A stretch of 64,000 nt of DNA from Metopolophium dirhodum. Taxonomy: Eukaryota; Arthropoda; Insecta; Hemiptera; Aphididae. Position 1 is the stretch's first letter. The number at the start of each line of letters is the position of its first letter. The stretch lies in NCBI RefSeq assembly GCF_019925205.1, contig NC_083565.1, positions 19,930,241-19,994,240 on the forward strand. Direction: 5' to 3'. This document shows positions 37,520 to 50,300 of the stretch, piece after piece. The position numbers and the translations under genes were made by a program. The notes below the pieces were generated by a model. It saw only the letters and a list, made by a program, of their open reading frames with translations. It was not told where the DNA came from and made no database searches.

Positions 37520-39402
37520 ATTGTTGTGACAATGCTCTTTTGAAGAGTTGAATAATATTTAGATAGGTACCTGTTTTGTTATAAAATAATAAAGATAGAA
37601 TTTCTATAGCATACCATAATCTAACATTTGTTATTAGGTATACATACAAGATTTATTGAATGCTTCAATGAAGTTCAGATAACGATGGAATATTAAAAGT
37701 GGTTTTAGATATTTTAAAAGCTGTGGGGTTGTAAATAATATAATATTATTGTCGTCGTTATGTTGTCGATCAGTGGTTGCAAATTATTTGTATAGAAATT
37801 GATGATATTAGGTAGGTACCTAAAAGTAAAGTTGTATGAAATATAAAATATAACACAATTCAGTAACATAATAAAAATGTATTTAAATAAAAAAACAAAT
37901 CTTCGGTCACTTAAGGCATGATAAAAAAATATACACACCAGTCTTAATAATTATTTAATTAATTAATTGATAATTAAGTGAGTATCGTTTAGAACTTTAA
38001 TTTTTTTTTTTGAACCATGATCTGAAGTGTAGCTTTGTTAAAATGTCTTTTAGCTCTCCTTGGGGTAGCTAGGTCACATATATGGCGGACAGTTTGTACT
38101 ATTTGAGGTAGAAAAATTTTTAACAAATCACATAAATTGTTATTACAAAACACATGTAGTTAACAGACATAAATAATAATAATAATAGTTATGATAATAG
38201 ATTCGTGCTATGTACAGGTTTCGTGAATTTTTAAAAAATCCACTGTCAATTATAAGTCATAATATAGAGAATTTAAAAATTTAAAGTATGACAATTTATT
38301 TCAAGTAGGTAATTGTATATTTGTAATTATTTTATTATTATAACTATCTATTCTTAAAATAGTATATTCATATCCATATTTAAACATTTTTGGATTAAGT
38401 TTAGTAGTTTGGTTTTAGTTCATATTGTATTTTAGTGTATGGGTTATTGGGTTGTGTATGGAGTGTATAATATGTTACCAAACTCATGCCTCATACTGAT
38501 TCACAATTGTTCACAATTCGTCGTTATCTAAAGTTTTGATCAATTTTATTTTATCTTATCTTGTATATTTTCTGGTTTATTTATATCGTACAAAGTGTTC
38601 GCGATCAATTTTTTTCAATTTATTTTCATCGTACAAAATGTCCGCGGTATGCAACAAAACAATAGATAGTACAAAGTGTCTGTTTATCATTATTTGTTGG
38701 TTGCTAGAGGATAATGCATTCCAAGTACATGAGTTTCATCACAGTTTGTATTCAATTAAAACTTAATTTTTAAATTCTTCTAAATATTTTTAATAAAATA
38801 GGTATTCCATAAAATTAATTTTCTATTTACGGAATTATATCTATATACAGGTTCCCAAGTGGCAAAGTAATCTATGCCCGTTTAAAAGTCAATTTTCGAT
38901 ATTTTAATTACTAAACTCAATAATTCAAATTCAAAAAGTAAAATATCACAAGTTTTAGTGCTAAATATTGGACATAGAAAATAAAATATCGAAAATCGAC
39001 TCCCATACAAGTCTAGATAAATTTCTTCTCTTCAATTTGTGTAATTATAGGTGTTCATACTGAATTATTTATTTTATAAACAGTCACTCACACTAATGAT
39101 CACTTACTACGCACACATTTACACGACCAGCATGCACACAAATAGAAAATTTCCTATATTGAACTTCTTATAGAAACGATCGGTATTCGTACCCCTTAAT
39201 TGATATCTAATGAGAACTACCTAATATTGTGTGTATTGATTATTACCTATTTCCCTAAGTTCACAATGTGTCAATATCAATCCCCATATATGGCACTCTC
39301 CGATTCCATTAAAACATACTTTTATAGTCAGTTAAATTTTTTTTGTTTTTTTTAAAATGTATATTATGCTCGCGGGAACACGTGAACCTCTTACCAATTT
39401 TT
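37520..39402. other. Mostly unrecognised AT-rich DNA
   Basis: Small frames at 37446-37649, 37714-37938 and 38536-38766 have no domains. A short minus-strand relic near 38010-38110 is listed separately. Nothing else is recognised. Confidence 0.45.
38010..38110 (-). pseudogene. Possible transposase relic (THAP/P-element-like)
   Basis: One minus-strand frame reads VRHICDLATPRRAKRHFNKA and then LQIMVQ. The TPRRAKRHF pattern recalls the linker after THAP zinc fingers in P-element-type proteins. It is only about 30 residues, with no zinc finger seen, so the assignment is weak. Confidence 0.2.
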
Positions 39403-39550
39403 TTTTAGCTCCGAGAACGGAGCAATGAATGTGTTTATTTAAAATTATGTGTGGTTTTTTCTGTCTGTTATCAAATTTTGCAGCAGTAAAAATGCTTTCT
39501 GGTAGGAAGTGAATGTAGTTGGTACGTTGAGGGGGAGGGTAAAAATAAAT
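39403..39550. repeat. Dispersed copy of the 31.7-33.2 kb repeat family
   Basis: Shares the ordered blocks TTTTAG, GCAATGAATGT, CTGTCTGTTATCA, CAGTAAAA(G/A)TGCTT and GTGAATGTAGTTGGTAC with 31825-31990. Confidence 0.6.
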
Positions 39551-39728
39551 GTTATATTTGAGTAAATACAGCGGTTCTTCTTATTACAGAAACTAAAATA
39601 TATTCAAACACTTCGAACTACAATAAAATTGGATATTTTAACGAGAAATAATAATAATGAGGTAGTTAGATAATATTATTCACAGGAACCAGAAGTTTTT
39701 GCTTTTTAAAATGTGACACTGCAATAAT

Positions 39729-40003
39729 AATATATACTTTTTTTTTTATTTTATTTAATTTATTTAAGCATATTTACAATCTATACAATTTGTACAATAA
39801 GTAAATTTGATAACATAGGTAATTAAAATGACTTGGATGTCATGAGGGGGGAAAACCGTCCATCAACAGTACCTCCTATTTAATTTGATGGGTTCATATA
39901 ATATGGAGACCGTTAGGCAAGAGCGTCTCTTGGCCATTTTCTTTTTAACCTCCTCGGAAGATTGTCGGGGATGGTTATAGAGGACATGCGGGAATATATA
40001 CTT
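39729..40003 (-). mobile_element. Jockey-like LINE 3' fragment with target duplication
   Basis: On the minus strand the fragment (39739-39992) encodes IPDNLPRRLKRKWPRDALA and a stop, then a short 3' untranslated region ending in a poly-A run (T-run at 39739-39747 on the plus strand). The RRLKRKW tail is typical of jockey-clade proteins. The 11-mer AATATATACTT lies on both sides (39729-39739 and 39993-40003) and reads as a target-site duplication. It is a severely 5'-truncated insertion. Confidence 0.8.
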
Positions 40004-41178
40004 AAATATAATCTTTTATAAGCGATTTTAGGTATTTGTTTTAATTTGTATTATAAGATACACACAAATACACAATACGTCACAATACCCTGTACAATAC
40101 GTTATACGTGCAAAGTTACCTTGGTATCTTCAATATTATTATGCTTACAATTGTGTGGAAATGGTACACACGTATTACCTATATTTTAGCATACTATAAT
40201 ATTATTAGACTTTTATGACGTGTGACAACATTTAATGCGCAAGTGCATCTTAGGGGGTCTGGGACACTCACTACTGACTATACCAGCCACTACTGGAGAA
40301 TAAAACGTTGATTGAGTTGATGATCTGTTTTTAATTGTAGATCGAAATGACCAGTTCTTAGATAAAATATAGGTATAATAGCCACCTAGCAGTAATTCTC
40401 TGCGGTAGGTAGTAATCGTAAGTTACAATAATATTTTTAAGAAAAAAAAAACATTGAAAATATTTTACTGAATGTATTTATTATTTACACATTTGTTTAA
40501 AAAATTGAATACAACAGAGGTAACTAATTTTTTATAAATCATATTATTATAATTAACATACGTAACACATATTGTATATAAAATTTTAAATGTATAATAA
40601 TATATATACCATAACAAAATTAATTCAGTGATGTGATGGCAATAATTGACATATTACTTGGTTTTACGCACAAGTGATTCAAGTTTAATTTACTTGAGTT
40701 GTACTATTACATTCTAGTATATTATTATGTAGTTAGACATTATTACTCTCTATAAAAATCAATAATAGGAAGTTAATTTATTACACCATGATACGCGTAA
40801 TAGGTATATATATATATAGTAACTATTAATAATTCAATTAATTATTAAATATACACGTTAAATTATATTATATTATATTATATATTAATAAACTTAAAAT
40901 AATTTTTGAAGATAGAAAAATACAATGGCAACTAAGTTTTTGAGAGATTACAAAATATAATTCTCGTTAAAATTAAGTACAACTGCTGCATAATGCATGT
41001 ACGAGTATATTATTTACACTGTAGTATAAATATATCTTATTTTCAAAAACAGGTAAAATCCAATATTTACCTCTCCGAAATAAATGATAATTTAACTAAA
41101 TAATAGTATAATATATAATATATTATGCATATTATATTTATATATTGATACCTTATTATTATTTTAGAAATTTATAAA
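40004..41178. other. AT-rich DNA, includes the ZP gene 3' flank
   Basis: The part next to 41179 should include the 3' untranslated region of the ZP gene, which reads leftwards. AATAAA signals on the minus strand occur near 40777-40782 and 40478-40483. No other gene is seen. Confidence 0.45.
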
Positions 41179-41374
41179 CTATTTTCCAGAATAATGTGAT
41201 CCAATGTTGGACGGGGGTCCTCTCATGTGTGGCTGGTGTTTGGCGGTGCCCGAATACCGACTACCTGGTCGCGAATGCACAATAGCATAATGGTCGCTAT
41301 TGGTCGACATGGACCGAGTCGAATTCATCGTAGAGCCACCAGATACGTATCCCGGCTTGCCATTTAATGAATAC
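41179..41374 (-). CDS. ZP gene last exon, cytoplasmic tail
   Basis: Acceptor TTTATAG. 64 codons rich in Ser, Gly and Tyr (YSLNGKPGYVSGG to SNIGSHYSGK) and a TAG stop at 41179-41181. It is too short to stand out as a long frame and was found by splice phase. Confidence 0.85.
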
Positions 41375-44300
41375 CTATAAATTTCAAAAATGTAATCAAT
41401 GGTTGTATCGATATCAAGTGTTTGTTATTATCATGTTATGCTTAAACTGTAGCTGACGATCACTAAAATAATATTCACAATCAAATAAATCGCATTATCA
41501 CTATTATATAGGTATTAGTTTTTAATTTTTATCGTATTCTGCTCAATACTGCAGCTGATGGTTTTATAACGATATTATGTCTATTTTAGTAATGTTTAAA
41601 GAAAAATGTAATCGATTGTCGCATTCACGGAGGCGTGCGACCTGAGAGGATGCAGCTGCCTCCGCTGAGAAATGTACTGCTAAGTATTTAACGTACAGCT
41701 ACGCATTTAACGTAATATTGTAAAAACTTTCAAGTATTTTTTTAAGGACACCGTATAATGTTATGTAATAATAATATAACGAAGATTATTGATTTCGTAA
41801 TATAAAGGAATTGAGGGTTTGGAGGGGATAATCTCATCCCCCAAAACCCCACGATCTCCTCTTATATACTGACTCTGCGGCCACTAAAACCTACGCACTC
41901 CTATGCGTGTATTCAGTGTTTCAATATAACCCACCTACGTGGTGGGGTACTATGGCCATACATTGTATATTATTAAAACATATTATCTATGACCTGAGTG
42001 GGCAGTAGAAAATCGGAATGCCCTTCGTTTTTACCGATTGATGTGCTACCTACTAAAAACTCGCATTGTCTTGGTACTTGTAGGTACTCGCCGATTACCA
42101 AGCTGGTCCGTCTGCAGTCATCGTCGACGACCGGCAGACAAAAATAAACTCAGTGGCGTATTTACAGCGATTCTATCTGGGTAGCCATGCTCAATTAAAT
42201 GTCTTAGTGGTGGGGGGACGCTGTACGGAAGTAACTCAAAGTGAAGTGCAATGAAACAGAAATCGTGGCCCGCCCAACTGCGGAACCAAGTTTTTTTTTG
42301 TCTTGTTTTTATTTCGTTAAAAATACACCGCACGGTAGTAGTTATATTACATACGGCGATTCACCAAGCATGCTTACCCCGTTTTTCTTCTTGAATAATG
42401 CAGTTATCATAAAATCTGAGATTTGGGATATTTAAATGTACGTACTCAAAAACCATATTTTCAAATTATTGAGATTTTTTTGTATTAGTTAAGGATTTTC
42501 CTGTAGAGATAGAAACTTTTGTTTTTCAAATGACAAAACCCCTTTCCTACTATGAATTATTTAATGGATGATTTTTCTGAAAATGTTGAGGGCGGAGAAG
42601 GGAAAACGTTACATTTTTACACGATGCGTGCGGATGCGGCAAAAGGGATGAGGGTTTTTAAAGTCAAACATTTTTTTATCGCCGACGGTCGTTACAGTTA
42701 TAAATTGTAATATACGCTATTAATATAAAAATATAATATCGTAATCGTATTCAGAGTGATTTTTTAAGCAGCTCACCCCAATATTTATATTTAAATTCTC
42801 TTTTTTATCTATTCAAATTCTGATTTTTATAATTTTCAAGTACACCTGATAGCCGTATTTTCAAATTCCTGATATTTTTTGTACTACTTAAGGAGTGTAT
42901 TGTGACGATTCAAACTTCTGTTTTTCATATGAGAATCCCCCCTTTTTTACTGAAAATTATTTAGTGGATGATTTTTTTGAAAATGTTGATGTATCTAAAT
43001 ATAAAATTATATAACTCGAAATCTACTCGTTCAAAAAAAAATATCTGACGAATAATTAAAAGCGAAAAAGAGGGGGAGGGGTTCCTATTTGAAAAACAGA
43101 AGTATGTACTGTCTCAGGATGATCCTTAAGTGATACAAAAATGATAAAATATCAAAATCTCAAGTTTTCAAAAATATGGTCTTCAGTTGTGTTTAAAAAT
43201 TCCAATAACCAGAATTCGAATGTGCGTATAGTTTAAGCATAAAATAGGGTGATCGCGCCTAAAAAATCACTCTGTATATACGAGGCGGGCCGTGTCATCT
43301 CCGCTTACCTAGATCCGTACTGCGAACCGTGCCAGCTGCGGTACGGGTCGTAGTCTTCGATGATGCTGGGCTCCTTTTCAATGATGTCGGTGCGGGCGCA
43401 CGAGCACGTCATCGCCGAGCACAGGAACACGTTGATGACGAGCATGATGAGGAACATGAGCCCGAACGCTATGCACAGGTATAGCAGCCACGGCGGCCGG
43501 ATGCCCCCGTCGGCCGGGTCGTCGCACAGCGTCAGGCTCCGGGCCGTCTCGCCGGGCTCGAGCACGAACACCGTCGTGCTGGCCGTCAGCGTGCCGTTCT
43601 CCGCCGGCGTGTCCACCGCGAACTCGTACCTGATCTGCTGCTGCTGCTGCTGTTGCAACTGCACCGCGGACACGCCGTCGCAATCGGGTTCCGCGCACGC
43701 GCCCCGACACACCTCGATGTCGCACTGGAAGTACAGTTCCGGGCTGTCCGGGAACCGGAACATCGAAGCCAGAGCCGCGTCCGCGTACCCCGATTTCGGA
43801 TCGTACTTGAACGGCGTGATGACCTTCGTGTTGGCCGGGCAACTGCAGCGTACAACGATAATAATTATTAACAGGTGCATCATTACGATATCATTATATA
43901 TACAAATATAAACATTCAATTGGATTTTTTCTACCCCCCCCCCCCTGTGCCACGTGGAAAAATACAAAATGTTTCATCCGAAGCGATGGATGTCAAAGTC
44001 TCGACATTGCTATGGGACACGGGAAATTCAGACGCATTCTAGGTACGCATTTTGTACATTGTCAAGTGTAGCTACAACAATGAAATCGCGGCTACTGTGC
44101 AATGAAAATCGGCTAGAAGCTGCGGCTAACTATGTATTATTAAAAAAAAAAAAAACTAATGGCTTTTACACGACGTGAAAACGTTTCCGGTTTGATATCG
44201 TCAGCCATTATTAACTATTTAATCGTTGACAATGTATTACGAGACCGTCTGTTTTGAGAAGAGTCATATTATATTGCAGCACTCTCTCAGACCATCGCGG

Positions 44301-47300
44301 TTATTGACAAATCGAAATAATAGCCAAGTACAAAAGAAAATCCCATCGAACGCCATATTCTCAGAAACGCTCGAGCAGACGTAAGCGAGTTAAAAAACAA
44401 TCACGGTTCAAACCACTAATTTCAGAGTCTTTGGAAGTTGTAACTAGAAAAACCACATAATTGTGTTACACGCGGTATACTGCGGGAGATCTTTTGTAGC
44501 CGACAATGTGCAGTATCGTCAGGGTTCACTTACCCGAGCTCATTGATGAGGTTGACGCTGTTGTTCCTCTTGTTGAACGCAAAACAGTTCTTAACGCGTA
44601 TTCCATAGGCACCTGTTGTATGGGACATGAAAAAATAAATTATTTATATTTAATATCTTATGGACGCGGATATTATTTACACCAGGAAATACACAATGCG
44701 ATAGATATACCTAGGCTTGAGCAAATATGATTTTTATTTTTTTTAAAACCATTTATGTCTGATATGGCGTGGTTCCACTTCATTGAATTAAGCAAAATGT
44801 TGAAATATTAATAAACTATAATATGTGTATTTATTATTTAATAAACCACAAATTGAGAGTAAATATTGAATTTGATTATTATTGAAGCGTGTAATTTATT
44901 ACATAAATACTTTCACACGGTGTTAAAAAATCGACCGCAGTAAGGACTAATAATATACCTACATTTAAATTAAATATATTTATAATAAGTACTAAGATGC
45001 ATTATAGGCTATAGCGTTAATATGAAATATTAAAATATATTAATTGTTTTTACTTTATAATAAAATAAAATATTTAGATATATACGATTTGATTGGAACA
45101 GTGTATACAAATCGTTTTTCGAAAATCCCTCTTAGTAGGTACTGAAGACATGAAAGTAGTTACTTACCAAAAAAGCAACAAAAATAAATATATCGTTTTA
45201 TCACATATGGGTCATGAATGTCCCTATTATGATAATATGGCTTAAGGTTTTATCATAATATTATTAATATATAATTATTTATTATGAATTGTATACGTTT
45301 TGGGGACAAAATTCCTCAAAAATGTGTTTTAGCTCAAACTTATAACATGGACGTTTTTTAATTGACCTAGGTATTCGCTAATAGGTTATTTAAAGTTTCA
45401 ATATTATTAAAGTATTATTTTATATTACCATCGTGTCTTGATATCTCAGCCCTTAGTGTGTAAGGATGACTGTAAACAACTTCCTGAATTCTTTTGCCGT
45501 TATCGAGGAATTTTAATGATACCAACGACGTTTCGTTTCTGAAAAATAATATAATGTTTTAATCTTGTTGAGTTTTTTTTTTTTTCAACAATTGTAGAAT
45601 TTAATCAGCAAACTCAAGTCTATAGAAATTATTTACTTGGAATTCTTGAATCCTGATTTGCCACATGTGATGACGTAATACTTATCGTCCGCAAGTTCTA
45701 GAGTTCTATGTATCCTTATAGCAATCGGTACTGATCTTTCTTCAGTTTTCTGTTGAATAATATAATATAATATTATTATATTAGTATATTACATACACAA
45801 ACTTCTATACTACACTAGATAAGAAACTCCTATACAATTTACATTATTACAAGTAAAGCTCAGCTGTGAACGTTCGCCATTTTGTCGGTTGGAAAAGCAT
45901 TAATTTATTACACAAAATGTATTAGGAATAACATCGTTTTGGTAAAAAAAAAATGGTAAAATAAAATAGTAAATGTAAAATGATTTATATAAAATATTTT
46001 TAGTTTTTTTTTAATCTACAGGTTTAGAAATAATAAAATACAATCCAAAATAAATCATATTCATATATTTTTAATTAATGACGGGAGTTCGCTATCTAAT
46101 ACTATATAGAAATCTGTGATTATCACATTATGATTTCAGTGTGATAACCTAATCTTTAAATATTTAGAATTTAGATACCTATAATCATCACATATACCTA
46201 AATAATTAAAATAATTAACTATAAGTACTTCTATTTAACCACATAATATAATATTATACATTTTAAATTGCCAAATGTGTTTTTATGTGTTATTTGTAGG
46301 TTCTCTGATATTGAGTAATCAAAATCGTAATAGATTGGTTCTGGGTTCAGTATAATTTCTGTATTCTATATATTAAATACCAATTAGGTTATACCGCCTA
46401 TTTATTTAGGAAGAATGTATTTGTATACCTACATTTTGTTTTGAAATTGTATTTGAAAACTGAACTAAGACTTAATAATATTTTTCGAGTTTGAGACTGA
46501 TTAACTATTACTTAACTGAATAACTAATACAATTCACATTTAACATTTTTAAATACACTCAGATATATAATTTATAGGTATTAAAGGTACTTATACTTAT
46601 ATTAGTTTTAAGATGTATGTAATGAATATTATAATATTTTTTACTATCTAAAATATTACTTTTACATATTACAATATAATTAGATTTATATGTGACTGGG
46701 TACCTACGTACATTAATGGTAATAGTTCCAACCTACGCATAAAACATGATTAAATGAGAATAAACTATTGTTGTAAAATATAACTATTTTGATGTTTTTA
46801 CCACCTAGGTTTTAGTTTTTAGAATAATGAATACAATAAATTGCGATTTCAAAGATATAAACTGCTTTAATCTAAAGAATATAATCAGAAAATAATACGT
46901 TCGTGGTGTACCCATAATGCCCGCGTCAAAAAGATTAACATTTTATGTTCACGGATCTGTGATAAAAAATGTATACTTATTTAAACAATTTAATCGTTGA
47001 TTTAAACGTGTTCTATTTATATACCTAATACTTCCTATATATATATATATATTATACAGTAATGCACCGTGATTATCGCTACCGAAGATATTATTTTAAT
47101 ACGCTGTCAATCTTAATCCTAAATAGTAAAATGCATTATCATAGGTGATTTATTTTCGTGTCAAATGTTTTATGGGCCTATACATATAATTTCATTAATG
47201 AATCCGTCACATAATGGATCAACCCGATTTTGTTTGTTACGTAACTGTAACAATTGTCCACGAGAAAAAAAATACATAAACAATCGGTCATTCAAATACG

Positions 47301-50300
47301 AAAGAAAAATGTTTGTGTACATATTATTATAACGTTTCAATCGTTTATTAGACATGCTCGCGTAATGAATAATTTTTTCGTCACCTCCACGGATCATCTG
47401 TCCCTACCGTTGCACTTTCCCCGTTCGCTCGATGGCTTCGGTGTGCTGACTTCGCTGTGGTCAACCACTCGACCGTGACCAACACGCTATTATTTTATTT
47501 ACACAATTTTCGCCAAACAGACACACATAACATAAGAATTCATTATAATTTGTACAAATAAATATCATGTTAACGACCGAGTTTATTTATTATTGCTTGT
47601 AACCCTATATATTATTATTATGTATAAGTTAAAGTGACATCGGTTGATTATCATATTAATATATTATCTTCAATAACAATGTGCAATACACGTCCATCGT
47701 ATCATTATATTTATTAAAAAAAAACCAAAATCAAAGAGGATCAGCTGCCTCGGACACTTGAAAAAAAAAATATATAATAGAACAATAACGCGTTAAGTAA
47801 CAATGGTCACTGGCGAGGTTAATAGATACAAATGTAAATATTTGCACAAGTTGATTTTTAGTGCGAAGAGATAACATATTGTAAGGAGTAAGAAAAATCA
47901 TACACTTGGAATACGGCGAATTTCATCAATTTACGAGTCTGCAGTTGAATATATTAATCATATCATAAAATTACAAAATCTATATATTTTCTCATCGAAT
48001 CTTCCACAACATGCACGCGGTCTAAAAGGTACAATGAAAATCGAAATACCAAAACCTAAAACTACATTTAATACAGTATTATATTGTATTGGAATACCAT
48101 TAAAAAAAAAACTAAAAGTAATTATTACAATATATTTAATTAAAACGGTCTGACTTCGATGAAGCTAATTTCAAATTTAACGAATAGTTGTCTAAATGTA
48201 AATTTATTAAATAGTTTCAGTTAATAACCGCCACACGATATATTCTAAAAATATTATACATATTGTTTTAATATATTCAAAGAAAAACATTAATTTAAAG
48301 CTGTTTAAAAAAAACATGATGATAGTGTATAGTTTTTTAATGTTAAGCCAATGTTAAACTCAACAAAACCGTTTTGTTCAGAATAATTTTAGTACCTACC
48401 ATTTATTAGCAAACGATTTACTATTCCACGAAAGCTTCCTAAATCCTAATGGATATTCAAATTCAACTATTAAAAATGAGCATATTATATTAATATATAC
48501 TATGAAAAATAATTGTTTTTAAATACATACATACTACTTTCAGACATAAAGGTATATTTGATATTTGAATATAATTGTGCCCTGAAGTGATGATACGAGT
48601 TAATAATACCTGTAATAATGTAATAGGTACCTATATACTAGAGACAAATGTTGATTTTAGAAGATAATAATAATATTTTAATTGAAGACTTTTTTATATA
48701 TATATTTATCCTATATAGTTAAGCATATAAATATACCGAGTGATTCATTTAACGTAGCACACTACCTTATGTTAAAAGTATAAACATTTTTGAAAAATTA
48801 TTTTTTTATCTAAATCATTTTTTTCAATGACAACATGCATTTTTAATTCCCTATTCCAATATTTTAATTTAAAATATTTATAGTTAAAAGACTATCCTCT
48901 GTTACTCTCATACCCAGAAGGTTAAAAAGGCCATGGGCCAAGGACCTGCTAAATAAGCATAATAATATTAACTTAAACTTATCGGGTGGCACCGCAGGGA
49001 GCCTTTTTATTCTTATCTTAAATGCCATTGTCAAATTTGTCATCAGACTTACACTTATTATTATACCATGTTTGTATGAATTGTAAAATAAATATATTGT
49101 TTTATAAATAAAAAAATAATATATTTATAACTACTAAGTAACAAACTACCTGTCTGAAATTTGACTTTTATGGATCGAAATACTCAAAATAATATTTCGC
49201 TCGGAATATAAAATTAAAAATGTATTTTGTCATTCGAAAAAAGTAAAAAAACTTAAAAAATGACAAAAAATAATTGATGAAAAATATTTTTTTTCCAAAA
49301 GTGTGGTTGTAACGACTTAAAATTATGTAAAAGAAACATATTGTGTTTTCAAAAACTTAGGTGTTTTCTGAATTAATGAGTGTTTTAAGTTAAATGGATC
49401 ACCCCGTATAATATTATAATAAATTAGTGTATACAAATATATGTTGCTCGTTTAGGTATAGTTTAATTTAGAGTTATTATTTAACTCTGAGAAACTAAGA
49501 ATCTTAGATTATTAAGAGGACCCGTGTACATGTTGTCTCTATCTTACAAACGTTCAACATAGAAAATTTGTTTTCAGTCGTTCGAATATTTTGTAGTAAC
49601 GTTTAATAGTAGAGTGGATTGGCCTATTATCAATCCTTAAGGTACCTATGTAAATTTTATGTTTTAAGCTGTATGCTAGTTATGAGAATGTCTAAATTGT
49701 TATATTTTACATAGGTTAGCCGTACATAGGTATACTCTGGTGGGTACTCATAAATTGCTTAAAAAAGAGACTAGCACCTACCTATGTATAAATGTATAGG
49801 AAATAAAGGTAAATAATATGTAAAAATACCAACATACTGTTCATAAAAAATAAAAAATGTTAAATGGGTGTAATACGAGCACGAAAAAAGTATTTCAATT
49901 TTAATGAAAAGAGTGTAATTATTAGTGTAACTACCTATTCACAACCGGAATTGGAAATGACAATAGTAATGTTATTTTCGTGAAAGACGAAACAGTACGT
50001 ATATATTTTATATTAACGTATACGATACTATCTAGCATTCTAGTATCTATATACTATCCAGTATTTGGTCATGCTCATAGAATCAACGTTATAGAAGCAA
50101 GAATAAGGTACAACAATTGAAATGACAACGACAGAATGCTTTATTCCTCATAATCAAAATGTCAAAAACCTGTTATAATGGTATTCCATAGAAAAACTGG
50201 TATTGAACGCGTATATAAAAATGCATACCTATTATAATATTATTATATTATATTAATTCATGAATTTTGTAATTTAGTTTAGCTTCAGACCATGGCCGTC

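Larger units (their letters stand above)
41375..43308. other. Last intron of the ZP gene
   Basis: A 1.9 kb intron containing the isolated hAT end at 42151 and the MITE and partial copy at 42437-43274. The frames at 42118-42435 lie in this repeat material. Confidence 0.7.

Noticed and set aside
43360..43911. Long plus-strand frame and other frames over the ZP exon
   Set aside because: Shadows of a GC-rich exon; the minus-strand frame carries the ZP motifs and membrane helix.
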